Below are positions 1 through 7,516 of a stretch of 64,000 nucleotides of DNA, in pieces. How positions within the stretch are numbered: the first letter of the stretch is position 1; every line of letters begins with the position of its first letter. The stretch is from Gemmatimonadales bacterium (GTDB lineage Bacteria > Gemmatimonadota > Gemmatimonadetes > Palauibacterales > Palauibacteraceae): assembly GCA_009838765.1 (NCBI GenBank), contig VXQX01000078.1, positions 56,289-120,288 of the forward strand. Reading direction: 5' to 3'. The notes beneath the pieces are model-generated. The model did no database searches, had not been told where the DNA came from, and saw only the letters and a program-made list of their open reading frames with translations. A program made the position numbers and the translations under genes.

Positions 1-1095
1 ACGATTCTGGTAACCATTCTTGTCCTGGGAGTGCTCATTTTCGTGCACGAGCTGGGGCATTTTGCCGCTGCGAAGAGCGTCGGGATCGACGTGCCGCGGT
101 TTTCGATCGGCCTTGGCCCGAAGATGGTGGGGTTCCGGCGCGGTGGAACGGAGTACGTCCTCTCATGGATCCCGCTCGGCGGCTACGTGAAGATGGCGGG
201 GATGGCGGACGAGGAAGTGACGTCGACGCTCGAGGGCGGACCCGCCCCGGAAGAAACGGCGCGTCGCAGCGTGCGGCCGGGGCCCGGGGACTTCGACGGG
301 AAGCCGCTCTGGGCCCGCGTCTACGCCATCTCGGCCGGCGTCATCATGAACTGGCTGTTCGCGGTCGTCGCCTTCGCGGCGCTCGCGATGGGACGTGGCG
401 TGTTCGAGCCGCGGATCGCCGAGGTCGCGCCCGGGTCACCCGCTGCGGAGGCGGGGCTGCGGAGCGACGATCTGATCCGGCGCGTGGATGGCGCCGCGGT
501 GCACGACCCCGCGCAAGCGACGATGCGGATCGAGCGCCGTCCGGGCGAGTCGATCGACATCGTCGTCGAGCGGGGAGGAGAGCAACTCACGTTCGTCGCG
601 ACGCCCGAGGCGGTCGAGCAGTACTCGGACCTCACGGGAGAATCGAGGACGGTCGGGCGCGTCGGGATCACCATCGGCGCCGACGGAGGTCGGGCGGGTC
701 CCATCGCGGCGCTGGGTCGCGGGTGGTCGGACGCAACCTACTGGGGCGGCGCCGTCCTTCAGTTCCTCGGGGACCTGGTCACCGGACGAAGTTCGGCCCG
801 CGAGGTCGGCGGTCCCATCCTGATCGGGGAGATATCCGGCCGCGCCGCGCGCGCGGGGTTCTGGGAACTCCTGAGCTTCATGGCGATCATCAGCATCAAT
901 CTCGCCATCTTCAATCTGTTGCCGATCCCCGTCCTGGACGGGGGCCACCTTCTCTTTCTGGGGATCGAGGCGGTTCGGGGCCGGGCGCTCAGCGTCCAGG
1001 CGCGGATGCGGTTCACGACGGTGGGGATGGTCTTCGTCCTCGCCCTCATGGTGTGGGCCGTCGGGAACGACGTGCTGAGGGTGCTCCTCCGCTAA
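1..1095 (+). CDS. rseP: RseP-type site-2 zinc metalloprotease, 5' end cut by the window
   Basis: Membrane-embedded M50 protease that, in characterised relatives, cleaves anti-sigma factors and remnant signal peptides inside the inner membrane. The frame is open from base 1, so the true start lies upstream. The zinc motif HELGH appears within the first 20 visible residues and the second motif NLLPIPVLDGGHLL near the C-terminus supplies the remaining zinc ligand. Between them sits one PDZ domain (about residues 130-200, with an EVAPGSPAAEAGLRSDD stretch) rather than the two of E. coli RseP. Hydrophobic segments flank both motifs. It ends 11 bases from the convergent hydrolase gene. The family call is firm; the substrate is unknown. 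Confidence 0.93.
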   Translation, partial: TILVTILVLGVLIFVHELGHFAAAKSVGIDVPRFSIGLGPKMVGFRRGGTEYVLSWIPLGGYVKMAGMADEEVTSTLEGGPAPEETARRSVRPGPGDFDGKPLWARVYAISAGVIMNWLFAVVAFAALAMGRGVFEPRIAEVAPGSPAAEAGLRSDDLIRRVDGAAVHDPAQATMRIERRPGESIDIVVERGGEQLTFVATPEAVEQYSDLTGESRTVGRVGITIGADGGRAGPIAALGRGWSDATYWGGAVLQFLGDLVTGRSSAREVGGPILIGEISGRAARAGFWELLSFMAIISINLAIFNLLPIPVLDGGHLLFLGIEAVRGRALSVQARMRFTTVGMVFVLALMVWAVGNDVLRVLLR

Positions 1096-1106
1096 ACCAC
1101 CGACCG

Positions 1107-1934
1107 CTACAGCAGGGAGAGCTGTTCCGCGCCGACGCGGGCCCTCGCGAGCGCACCCACGTCGTAGCGGGGGCTGGGTTCCTCCTGAGCGGCGGCGTCC
1201 AGCAGCCCATCGTATCCCGTCGGCGCCAGGCTTTCCGCGACCCTCTCGAGGGCGAGTTCCCGGTCGTTGCACTCTTGGCTCAGGTGGGCGAGCAGGATAC
1301 CGCCGAGCCCGGGGTGCGCGAGTTCGCGCGCGAACTCGGCCGCGTGACGGTTGGAGAGGTGTCCGCGGCTGCCCCCGATCCGCTGCTTGACCCGCCAGGG
1401 GTACGGTGCGGCTCGGAGACGGTGTTCGTCGTGGTTCGCTTCCATGACGAGAAAGGCGCACTCCCGGAGCGCCACGCGGACCGGCATCGTCGGTCTCCCG
1501 AGGTCCGTCGCGATTCCCACGCGCAGGCCCGTGGGCCGGTGCAGGACCGTGACGGCGACGGGCTTCGCGGCATCGTGCGCTGTGGGGGCGGCCTCGATCG
1601 CGAGGTCGCCGACCTCGAGCCCCCTGAGCGGAAGGTCCCCGCACCGCTCCTGCCCGCGCAGCAGGGGGGCGCAGGCGCGGCGTGTCGGGGGGTTCATCGC
1701 GAGTGGCCAGCCCCAGCGGCGCGCTCCGATGCCGATGCCCGCGGCGTGATCCCGGTGCTCGTGTGTGACGACGACGAGGTCGATGGCCTCGGGCTCGACG
1801 CCGAGTTCGGCGAGGCGGCGGGCGAGCTGAACCCCGGAGAACCCCGCATCGACGAGCACGCGGGCGCGGTCGCCCTCCACGAGGAACGCGTTGCCGCGGC
1901 TGCCCGAGCCCAATGAGGCGATGGTCAGGCTCAC
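1107..1934 (-). CDS. WalJ/YycJ-like metallo-beta-lactamase-fold hydrolase
   Basis: 275-residue metal-dependent hydrolase of the MBL fold. The N-terminus SLTIASLGSGSRGNAFLVEG and the zinc motif THEHRDHAAG are those of the YycJ/WalJ family, whose members are predicted nucleases or phosphodiesterases linked in Firmicutes to cell-wall control. I chose the GTG at 1934 because it overlaps the TGA of the upstream gene as GTGA and begins exactly at the conserved beta strand; the frame stays open further upstream. It is the last gene of a three-gene minus-strand block with the GlmU-like and ManC genes, which suggests an envelope-related role by context only. Confidence 0.85.
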   Translation of the reverse strand: MSLTIASLGSGSRGNAFLVEGDRARVLVDAGFSGVQLARRLAELGVEPEAIDLVVVTHEHRDHAAGIGIGARRWGWPLAMNPPTRRACAPLLRGQERCGDLPLRGLEVGDLAIEAAPTAHDAAKPVAVTVLHRPTGLRVGIATDLGRPTMPVRVALRECAFLVMEANHDEHRLRAAPYPWRVKQRIGGSRGHLSNRHAAEFARELAHPGLGGILLAHLSQECNDRELALERVAESLAPTGYDGLLDAAAQEEPSPRYDVGALARARVGAEQLSLL

Positions 1935-3127
1935 GGGCCGCGGGCCTCGTCCCAGACGTCGCCCAGCCAGTCCCGGAATGTCCGGGTCTCTTCGAGCCCT
2001 CGGCGCTCGGCGACCCGGACGGCGGTGGAGAGGAAATCGCCGCGACGGTGCGGCTCCGGGCTCCGGCCTCCTCCCCACGAGAAGGGCTCCACCCACCGGG
2101 GCGGCGACTCGGGGCCGAACAGGCTGGAGCCGCCGCCGACGACCGTGCCGGTTTCGAGCCGGGTGCCCACGCCGGTCTTCACGTGGTCACCGAGCAGGCA
2201 GCCGAACTTCAGGAGTCCGGTGTCCCGCCGCGCGCCGGGCGGTCCCACCCGAACCGAGCCATAGGTGTGTTTGAGATCGCTGTTTACCGTGGCCGCGCCG
2301 AGATTGACCCAGCGACCGAGGTACGCATGTCCGAGAAACCCGTCGTGCGCCTTGTTCGAATAGCCGAGCGTCGTGACGCCGTCGACCTCGCCCCGCACGC
2401 GGGAGCGGGGTCCGCCCGAAAACCGGGAGATGTGATCGCCGAGGAGCTCCGAGCCGGCTCCGGCGTAGAGGGGTCCGCCGAGGCGGGTGCCGGCGCGGAC
2501 CTGGACTCCGGGACCCAGTTCGATCGGGCCCTCGCGCACGTCGAAGAGCACGCCGGGTTCCGCGTGCGCCCCTTCGCCGAGGCGGATCGGGGCGTTTCCG
2601 AGGCGCCAGCAGCCGCGCGGCAGCTCCGACGCCTCCGGGCCCGGCACGGCCGCCAGGTCTGCGGCGAGCTGGTCGGGTCCGGCCGACACGAGGTCCCACG
2701 GGTGCCGAAGCCAGGTCCCGGGGATCGCGCGGTCGGGTAGCCCGGGCCGGGGGCGGGGCGCGGCAAACCAGTCCGCCCGCGGCGGCTCGGCGTCGGCGCC
2801 CAGGCGGATGCCCGCGAGCCGGTCGGCGACCCAGAGGTTTGCCGGCGCGTCGTCCCACGCCGCGTCGAGCGACGGCACGGCCCGCGCGTTCCATGCGGCA
2901 CAGGGCGCGGACAGCCCGCCCGCATCCAGGCAGCGCGGCGCTCCGGGCTCCGCGAACCGGCGCAGCCAGGGGCGCGTCACGTGACCGGCCACGCGCGTTC
3001 GCGCGACCCGCTCCAGCCGCTCGCGCAGCGTCCAGCGGCCGAACAAGAGCTCGCCGCACGGTCGGGTGAGCGCGAAAGGGGCCCAGCCGTCCGCCCGCCC
3101 GTCGTCGAACATGACCAGCGTCGTCAA
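1931..3127 (-). CDS. GlmU-like putative sugar nucleotidyltransferase with left-handed beta-helix domain
   Basis: 398-residue protein resembling the 'GlmU family' two-domain proteins of Bacteroidota and Gemmatimonadota. The N-terminal part (MFDDGRADGWAPFALTRPCGELLFG) is a degenerate nucleotidyltransferase-like domain without the LAAGxGxRM loop of true GlmU. The C-terminal half carries hexapeptide-repeat beta-helix sequence, including RVRGEVDGVTTLGYSNKAHDGFLGHAYLGRWVNLGA in pieces, as in acyltransferase trimers. The TTG at 3127 overlaps the manC stop as TTGA and retains the first strand TTLVMFDDG; the ATG at 3112 is the alternative. The reaction is not established; coupling to manC hints at sugar-nucleotide metabolism. 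Confidence 0.75.
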   Translation of the reverse strand: MTTLVMFDDGRADGWAPFALTRPCGELLFGRWTLRERLERVARTRVAGHVTRPWLRRFAEPGAPRCLDAGGLSAPCAAWNARAVPSLDAAWDDAPANLWVADRLAGIRLGADAEPPRADWFAAPRPRPGLPDRAIPGTWLRHPWDLVSAGPDQLAADLAAVPGPEASELPRGCWRLGNAPIRLGEGAHAEPGVLFDVREGPIELGPGVQVRAGTRLGGPLYAGAGSELLGDHISRFSGGPRSRVRGEVDGVTTLGYSNKAHDGFLGHAYLGRWVNLGAATVNSDLKHTYGSVRVGPPGARRDTGLLKFGCLLGDHVKTGVGTRLETGTVVGGGSSLFGPESPPRWVEPFSWGGGRSPEPHRRGDFLSTAVRVAERRGLEETRTFRDWLGDVWDEARGP

Positions 3128-4167
3128 CGCGGTGCTTCGGAGGAGGAATCCGTGTCGAATCGTCCCAGGCGGGCGTCGAGTCCCGCGGCCTCCTCGCGCG
3201 GCATCACGAGGAGCTCTCCGTTCGCCTCCACGATGACCAGACCCGACACTCCTATGACCGTGGCCCGGCAGGACTCGGTCCACACGACGTTGTCCGCGGC
3301 GTCGATGAGACGAGTGGCACCGACCGAAGCGTTTCCCGCTTTATCCACCTCCCGGGAGCGCAGGAGCGCGCTCCACACGCCGAGGTCGTCCCAGGCGAAG
3401 CGGGCCGCCACGGCGGCCACGCGCTCGGCTCGCTCCATCACGCAGACGTCGATCGCGACCGGCTCGGCGCGCGCGAAGAACCCCTCCGGATCGCCGCGTT
3501 CGAGAGCCGGCCAGGCTCCCGCGAGTTCGCGCGCGCAGCGCCGAGCGGCCTCGAGCAGGTCGGCGGCCCGCCACACGAAGATGCCGGAGTTCCAGAGGAA
3601 GCGTCCGGATTTCAGGTATTCCCGGGCTGTGGCGGCATCCGGCTTCTCCACGAAACGCCGCACCTCCCGTGCGCCTGACGCGGTCTCTCGCCCGGTCTCC
3701 ACGTAGCCGAAGCCGGTCTCGGGGCGGTCCGGCCGCACGCCAACGCAGCACAGGTACCCGTCCCGAGCCGCCCGGAGCGCCGGACGCAGCGTCTCGGCGA
3801 GCGCCTCGGCGGGTTCGATGCGGTGGTCTGCGTGCATGGAGATCATCAGGGCGCCCGGGTGTGCCCGCTCGATTTCGGCGGCGGCCCAGACGAGAGCCGG
3901 CCCGGTTCCGCGCGCCTTCGGCTCGATGAGCGCATCGACGCCCGCCGCATCCAGGCTCGGACGCATGAGCTTCACCAGGCGTTCGGTCGCGACCACCCGG
4001 ACCCGCGCGGCGCCCACCAGCGCGACGGCGCGGGCAAGCGTATCGTCGATGAGCGGGTCGGGGCCGGCGAGAGGCAGGAGCTGCTTCGGACGGGCCGGGG
4101 TCGACGCGGGCCAGAACCGGCGGCCGATCCCGCCCGCGAGGACCGCGCAGTACGCCTCGAGGTGCAC
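3124..4167 (-). CDS. manC: Mannose-1-phosphate guanylyltransferase
   Basis: 347-residue GDP-mannose pyrophosphorylase, making GDP-mannose from mannose-1-phosphate and GTP for glycans and lipopolysaccharide. The N-terminal signature AVLAGGIGRRFWPASTPARPKQLLPLAG contains the nucleotide-binding loop and the Lys that contacts phosphate, and FVEKPD appears mid-protein. It lacks the C-terminal cupin isomerase domain of bifunctional ManC/AlgA, so it is single-function. I chose the GTG at 4167 because a strong purine-rich ribosome binding site (GGGAGGGAGG) lies 8 bases before it; the frame stays open to 4251. It leads the minus-strand block and is divergent from the lipoprotein gene at 4362. Confidence 0.88.
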   Translation of the reverse strand: MHLEAYCAVLAGGIGRRFWPASTPARPKQLLPLAGPDPLIDDTLARAVALVGAARVRVVATERLVKLMRPSLDAAGVDALIEPKARGTGPALVWAAAEIERAHPGALMISMHADHRIEPAEALAETLRPALRAARDGYLCCVGVRPDRPETGFGYVETGRETASGAREVRRFVEKPDAATAREYLKSGRFLWNSGIFVWRAADLLEAARRCARELAGAWPALERGDPEGFFARAEPVAIDVCVMERAERVAAVAARFAWDDLGVWSALLRSREVDKAGNASVGATRLIDAADNVVWTESCRATVIGVSGLVIVEANGELLVMPREEAAGLDARLGRFDTDSSSEAPR

Positions 4168-4299
4168 CGACAGAGCCTCCCTCCCGTCCTCCGAACCGCC
4201 CTTCGCGTGCGCCGGGATCTTCCCGCCGCGGGCCGGCCGCGACGCGGCCAAGCTACGGACGCCGAGGGTGCCGCGCCACGTTGCCGGCCCGGTCGGCCG

Positions 4300-4324
4300 A
4301 TCCCGCTTCGCCGGGGTGTTTTTT
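4300..4324 (+). terminator. Hairpin plus six-T run upstream of the lipoprotein-serS unit
   Basis: Stem ATCCCG (4300-4305) pairs with CGGGGT (4312-4317, one T-G wobble) around loop CTTCGC, followed by G and TTTTTT (4319-4324). It is oriented for plus-strand transcription, yet no plus-strand gene ends before it: the neighbour on the left is the divergent manC. It therefore acts either as a leader attenuator for the unit starting at 4362 or as a block to antisense transcription. Confidence 0.5.
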
Positions 4325-4361
4325 CTTGCCCGAGTCCCCCCCGGGCGACAGTTTTCGCGCC

Positions 4362-4934
4362 ATGCTCTCCCGACACCGAACCCGCCCGTCCGTCCGGCTC
4401 GGAGCGCTGATCCTCGCGCTCACGGCCACGGCCTGCGACGATCCGTTCGATGCCTTCCTCGGCGATGTTCCGCTCACGCCGACGGAGGTCACGCTGTATG
4501 ACTACGTGACGGGCCGCCTCGAAGATCCTCCGGCGTTCGACATCGTACTCGCCGTGCCGGCTCGCGTGGACCAGACGCTGAACTGGGATTTCCTCTTTCG
4601 GATCCGGGCCGGGGCGCCGGAACTCGTCCCTTTCTCGGCGGTCGCGGACAGCGTCACGGACGCGGGCCTGCAGATCACCGGCGAACGCTTCGACGCCGTG
4701 CTCGAAGCTCCGGAGGAAGGGTACACCCTGAACGCGCCCGTCGCCGTGCAGCCGGGGGACGTACTCATCGCGCGCAGCCGCGTCGACCCGAACAACTTTC
4801 TCGCGTGCAGCCGCTACGCGAAGCTGCAGGTGCTCTCCATCGATCCGGACGCGGGCACGCTCGTCTTCCGCCACCTGGTGAACCCGAACTGCGGAGACGT
4901 CGTCCTGGAACCGGGAACGCACGGTTCGCTGTGA
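4362..4934 (+). CDS. Hypothetical lipoprotein
   Basis: 190-residue predicted lipoprotein of no recognised family. The N-terminus has a basic n-region (MLSRHRTRPSVR), a hydrophobic stretch and the lipobox-like LTATAC at residues about 20-25, so lipidation and export are likely. The mature part is acidic and beta-rich, with two further cysteines (FLACSR and NPNCGD) that could form a disulfide. The ATG at 4362 was preferred to upstream starts because only it places a proper signal sequence at the N-terminus. It lies 33 bases before serS and follows a hairpin/T-tract in its leader. Confidence 0.7.
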   Translation: MLSRHRTRPSVRLGALILALTATACDDPFDAFLGDVPLTPTEVTLYDYVTGRLEDPPAFDIVLAVPARVDQTLNWDFLFRIRAGAPELVPFSAVADSVTDAGLQITGERFDAVLEAPEEGYTLNAPVAVQPGDVLIARSRVDPNNFLACSRYAKLQVLSIDPDAGTLVFRHLVNPNCGDVVLEPGTHGSL

Positions 4935-4967
4935 CGCCCTGTCCGGCCGGTCCCGCCCCGCACCGAC

Positions 4968-6290
4968 ATGCTTGACCTCAGAACCCTGCGCGACGACGCC
5001 GACCTCGTCCGCGACGCCATGCGGAAGCGCGGCGACGAGCACGCCGCGCGGCTCGTGGAGGAGACGCTGCGGACGGACGAAGTCCGCCGCCGCCTGATCC
5101 GGGAAGTGGAAGTCCTCAAGGCCGAGCGGAACACGGCGTCGAAGGCGATCGGCGTCGCGAAGGGCAGGGGAGAGGACGCATCGGTGGAGATCGAGGCCAT
5201 GCGACATGTCGCCGCGCGCATCCGGTCCCTCGATGCCGACCTCGCGCGCACCGAGGCGGAGTTGCGGGATCGCCTTCTGCAGATCCCGAACATCCCCGAC
5301 CCCCGCGTCCCGCCCGGCGACGAAGGCGAAGGGCCGACGGTCGCGGAGTGGGGCGCCCCGCGGAGAGGCGCGGTGCCGCCGCACTGGGTGCTCGGGGCGA
5401 CGCACGGCCATGCGGACCCCGGCGGGGGCGCGCTGCCGGGGGGCAGGACGCCCTCTCTGGATATCGAGCGCGGTGCGAAGATCGCGGGCTCCGGCTTTCC
5501 GCTCCTCGTCGGGGGCGGCGCGCGCCTCAGCCGCGCGCTCGTTCAGTTCATGCTGGACCTGCATGTCCGCGAGCACGGATACCTGGAGGTCCTGCCCCCT
5601 CTCGTCGTCTCGCGGGATTCGATGGTGGGGACCGGCCACATCCCCAAGTTCGAAGACGACGCCTACCGGACGGAGCCCGACGACCTCTTCCTCGTGCCCA
5701 CGGCCGAGGTGCCTCTCACGAATCTGCACCGGAGTGAAATCCTCTCCGCCGGCGACCTCCCGCTCGCCTACGTCGCGCACACGCCCTGCTTTCGGCGCGA
5801 GGCCGGCGCCGCGGGCCGCGATACGCGCGGGCTCCTGCGGGTTCACCAGTTCGACAAGGTGGAAATCGTCCGCATCTGCCGGCCCGAGGACTCGAAGGAG
5901 CAACTGGAGCTCCTGACCCGCCACGCGGAGCGGGTGCTCGAGCTCCTGGAAATCCCGTACCGGCGGGTCCTGCTCCCGCTGGGAGATCTCGGATTCGCGA
6001 ACGCGATTACGTACGACCTGGAGATCTGGGCTCCCGGCGTCGAGGCATGGCTCGAGGTGTCCAGCTGTTCATCGTACGCGGATTTCCAGGCGCGGCGCGC
6101 CGACATCCGCTTCCGGCCCGAGGGCGGGGGACGCCCCTTGCACGTGCACACGCTGAACGGTTCGGCGCTGGCCCTGGCGCGGCTAATTGTGGTGTTGCTC
6201 GAGACGGGCTTCCGCGAGGGTGAGGGGATCCTGCTGCCGGAGATCCTCCACCCCTACCTCGGGTTCGAGCGGCTCGAGTCCTGCCGGTGA
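4968..6290 (+). CDS. serS: Seryl-tRNA synthetase
   Basis: 440-residue cytosolic class II synthetase that charges tRNA-Ser and also tRNA-Sec, the latter relevant because selA is present at 62469. The N-terminal long antiparallel coiled coil (residues about 1-110, LDLRTLRDDADLVRDAMRKRG onward) binds tRNA. Class II motif 2 is seen as PCFRREAGAAGRDTRGLLRVHQFDKVE, and motif 3 near NGSALALARLIVVLLE. Length is normal. Its TGA overlaps the GTG of the sensor kinase gene as GTGA, so the two are translationally coupled. Confidence 0.97.
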   Translation: MLDLRTLRDDADLVRDAMRKRGDEHAARLVEETLRTDEVRRRLIREVEVLKAERNTASKAIGVAKGRGEDASVEIEAMRHVAARIRSLDADLARTEAELRDRLLQIPNIPDPRVPPGDEGEGPTVAEWGAPRRGAVPPHWVLGATHGHADPGGGALPGGRTPSLDIERGAKIAGSGFPLLVGGGARLSRALVQFMLDLHVREHGYLEVLPPLVVSRDSMVGTGHIPKFEDDAYRTEPDDLFLVPTAEVPLTNLHRSEILSAGDLPLAYVAHTPCFRREAGAAGRDTRGLLRVHQFDKVEIVRICRPEDSKEQLELLTRHAERVLELLEIPYRRVLLPLGDLGFANAITYDLEIWAPGVEAWLEVSSCSSYADFQARRADIRFRPEGGGRPLHVHTLNGSALALARLIVVLLETGFREGEGILLPEILHPYLGFERLESCR

Positions 6291-7516
6291 TCCGGCTCTG
6301 GAACCGGCGGGGCGGCGCGCTTCTGCTCGCGGTGCTGTCCACGGGTGTCCTCGTCTGGTCCGCCATCTTCTCGCGTCAGCAGGCCGAGGAGCGCCGCCTC
6401 GACGCTGCGGTCCTCGGGCAGTTGATGGCGGTGAGCACGGCGGCCGCGGCGGGCAATCTCACGGTCGAGGAACAGAACGAGCTCTGGAACCAGGCCTCGC
6501 AGCAGGTGGGCGCCCAGGTCCGGCGCCTGCGGATCCCCATCGTGATCACGGACACGCTCGGCAATCCGAGCAGCTCCGCGCACCTGCCCGACGACTTCCC
6601 GCTCGGCCCGACCGGCGACCTGGACGACCAGGCGTTGCGCGAATTCGTGGCCGAACTCGACGCACTGAGGCCGCCCTTCGAGGCGCCCGGCCTCCAGGTC
6701 CACTTCGGCGATCCCGAATTCACGAGCCGCCTCCGTCTGATCCCCTGGCTGCAGGCGGCGTCGCTCATCGCGATCCTCGGCAGCGGCGGCTGGCTCCTCT
6801 TCCTCTCCTTCCGGAGCGAGCGCGAGCGCATCTGGTCCGCCATGGCCAGGGAGTCGGCCCATCAGATGGGGACCCCGCTCAGCTCGCTCGTCGGCTGGCT
6901 GGAGGTGCTCGAGGCCCGGCCGCGCCCCCGCGGATCGGAAGTCGGGGAGCCCGACCTCATCGACGAGATGGCGGCGGATGTGACACGCCTGCAGAAGGTC
7001 TCGCGCCGCTTCGAACTCATCGGCCACAAGCCGAAGCTCGAGCCCATGTCCGTGCGCGCCACGGTCGTCCATCTCCGACAGTACTTCGAGGCCCGTCTCC
7101 CCACGCTCTCCCGCACCGGCAAGATCGAGATCGCGGTGGAGATGGAACCCGAACCGCCGGAGGTGCTGGGCAACGCGACGCTCCTGGAGTGGGCGTTCGA
7201 GAATCTGATCAAGAACGCGATCGACGCGCTGGCCCCGGAGGGCGGCCGGATCGTGATCTCCCATCTCGGACCGAACGGCAAGCGTTCCGTGTTCCGGGTG
7301 CTCGACACCGGGCCGGGGATCCCTCCCGCGCTCCGGGACAAGATCTTCAACATCGGCGTCACGACGAAGAAGCGTGGCTGGGGCGTCGGCCTCTCCCTCG
7401 TGCGGCGCATCATCGAAGACATGCACGATGGCTCCATCCGTCTCGAAGACACCGGGCGGGGTGCGAGCTTCCGGATCGAACTCCCGCGTCACCGTCGGGG
7501 GAAACGGGGGACGTGA
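6287..7516 (+). CDS. Membrane-bound sensor histidine kinase (orphan)
   Basis: 409-residue two-component sensor kinase. Transmembrane segments at about 10-28 and 152-175 bracket a periplasmic sensor region of about 120 residues with no recognised fold. The dimerisation/phosphoacceptor motif ESAHQMGTPLSSLVGW places the autophosphorylated His at residue 192. The ATPase domain has the N-box (ENLIKNAIDAL), DTGPGIP and GWGVGLSLVRRI. The GTG start overlaps the serS stop and its own stop overlaps the helicase start, both as GTGA. No response regulator lies nearby, so the partner is unlinked. Confidence 0.9.
   Translation: MIRLWNRRGGALLLAVLSTGVLVWSAIFSRQQAEERRLDAAVLGQLMAVSTAAAAGNLTVEEQNELWNQASQQVGAQVRRLRIPIVITDTLGNPSSSAHLPDDFPLGPTGDLDDQALREFVAELDALRPPFEAPGLQVHFGDPEFTSRLRLIPWLQAASLIAILGSGGWLLFLSFRSERERIWSAMARESAHQMGTPLSSLVGWLEVLEARPRPRGSEVGEPDLIDEMAADVTRLQKVSRRFELIGHKPKLEPMSVRATVVHLRQYFEARLPTLSRTGKIEIAVEMEPEPPEVLGNATLLEWAFENLIKNAIDALAPEGGRIVISHLGPNGKRSVFRVLDTGPGIPPALRDKIFNIGVTTKKRGWGVGLSLVRRIIEDMHDGSIRLEDTGRGASFRIELPRHRRGKRGT

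Noticed and set aside
4265..4275. A genuine T-box riboswitch for serS
   Set aside because: The core GGN that pairs with the tRNA end is missing, no stem I with a specifier loop is visible, and only about 190 bases separate manC from the next gene. Reported only as a T-box-like motif with a terminator.
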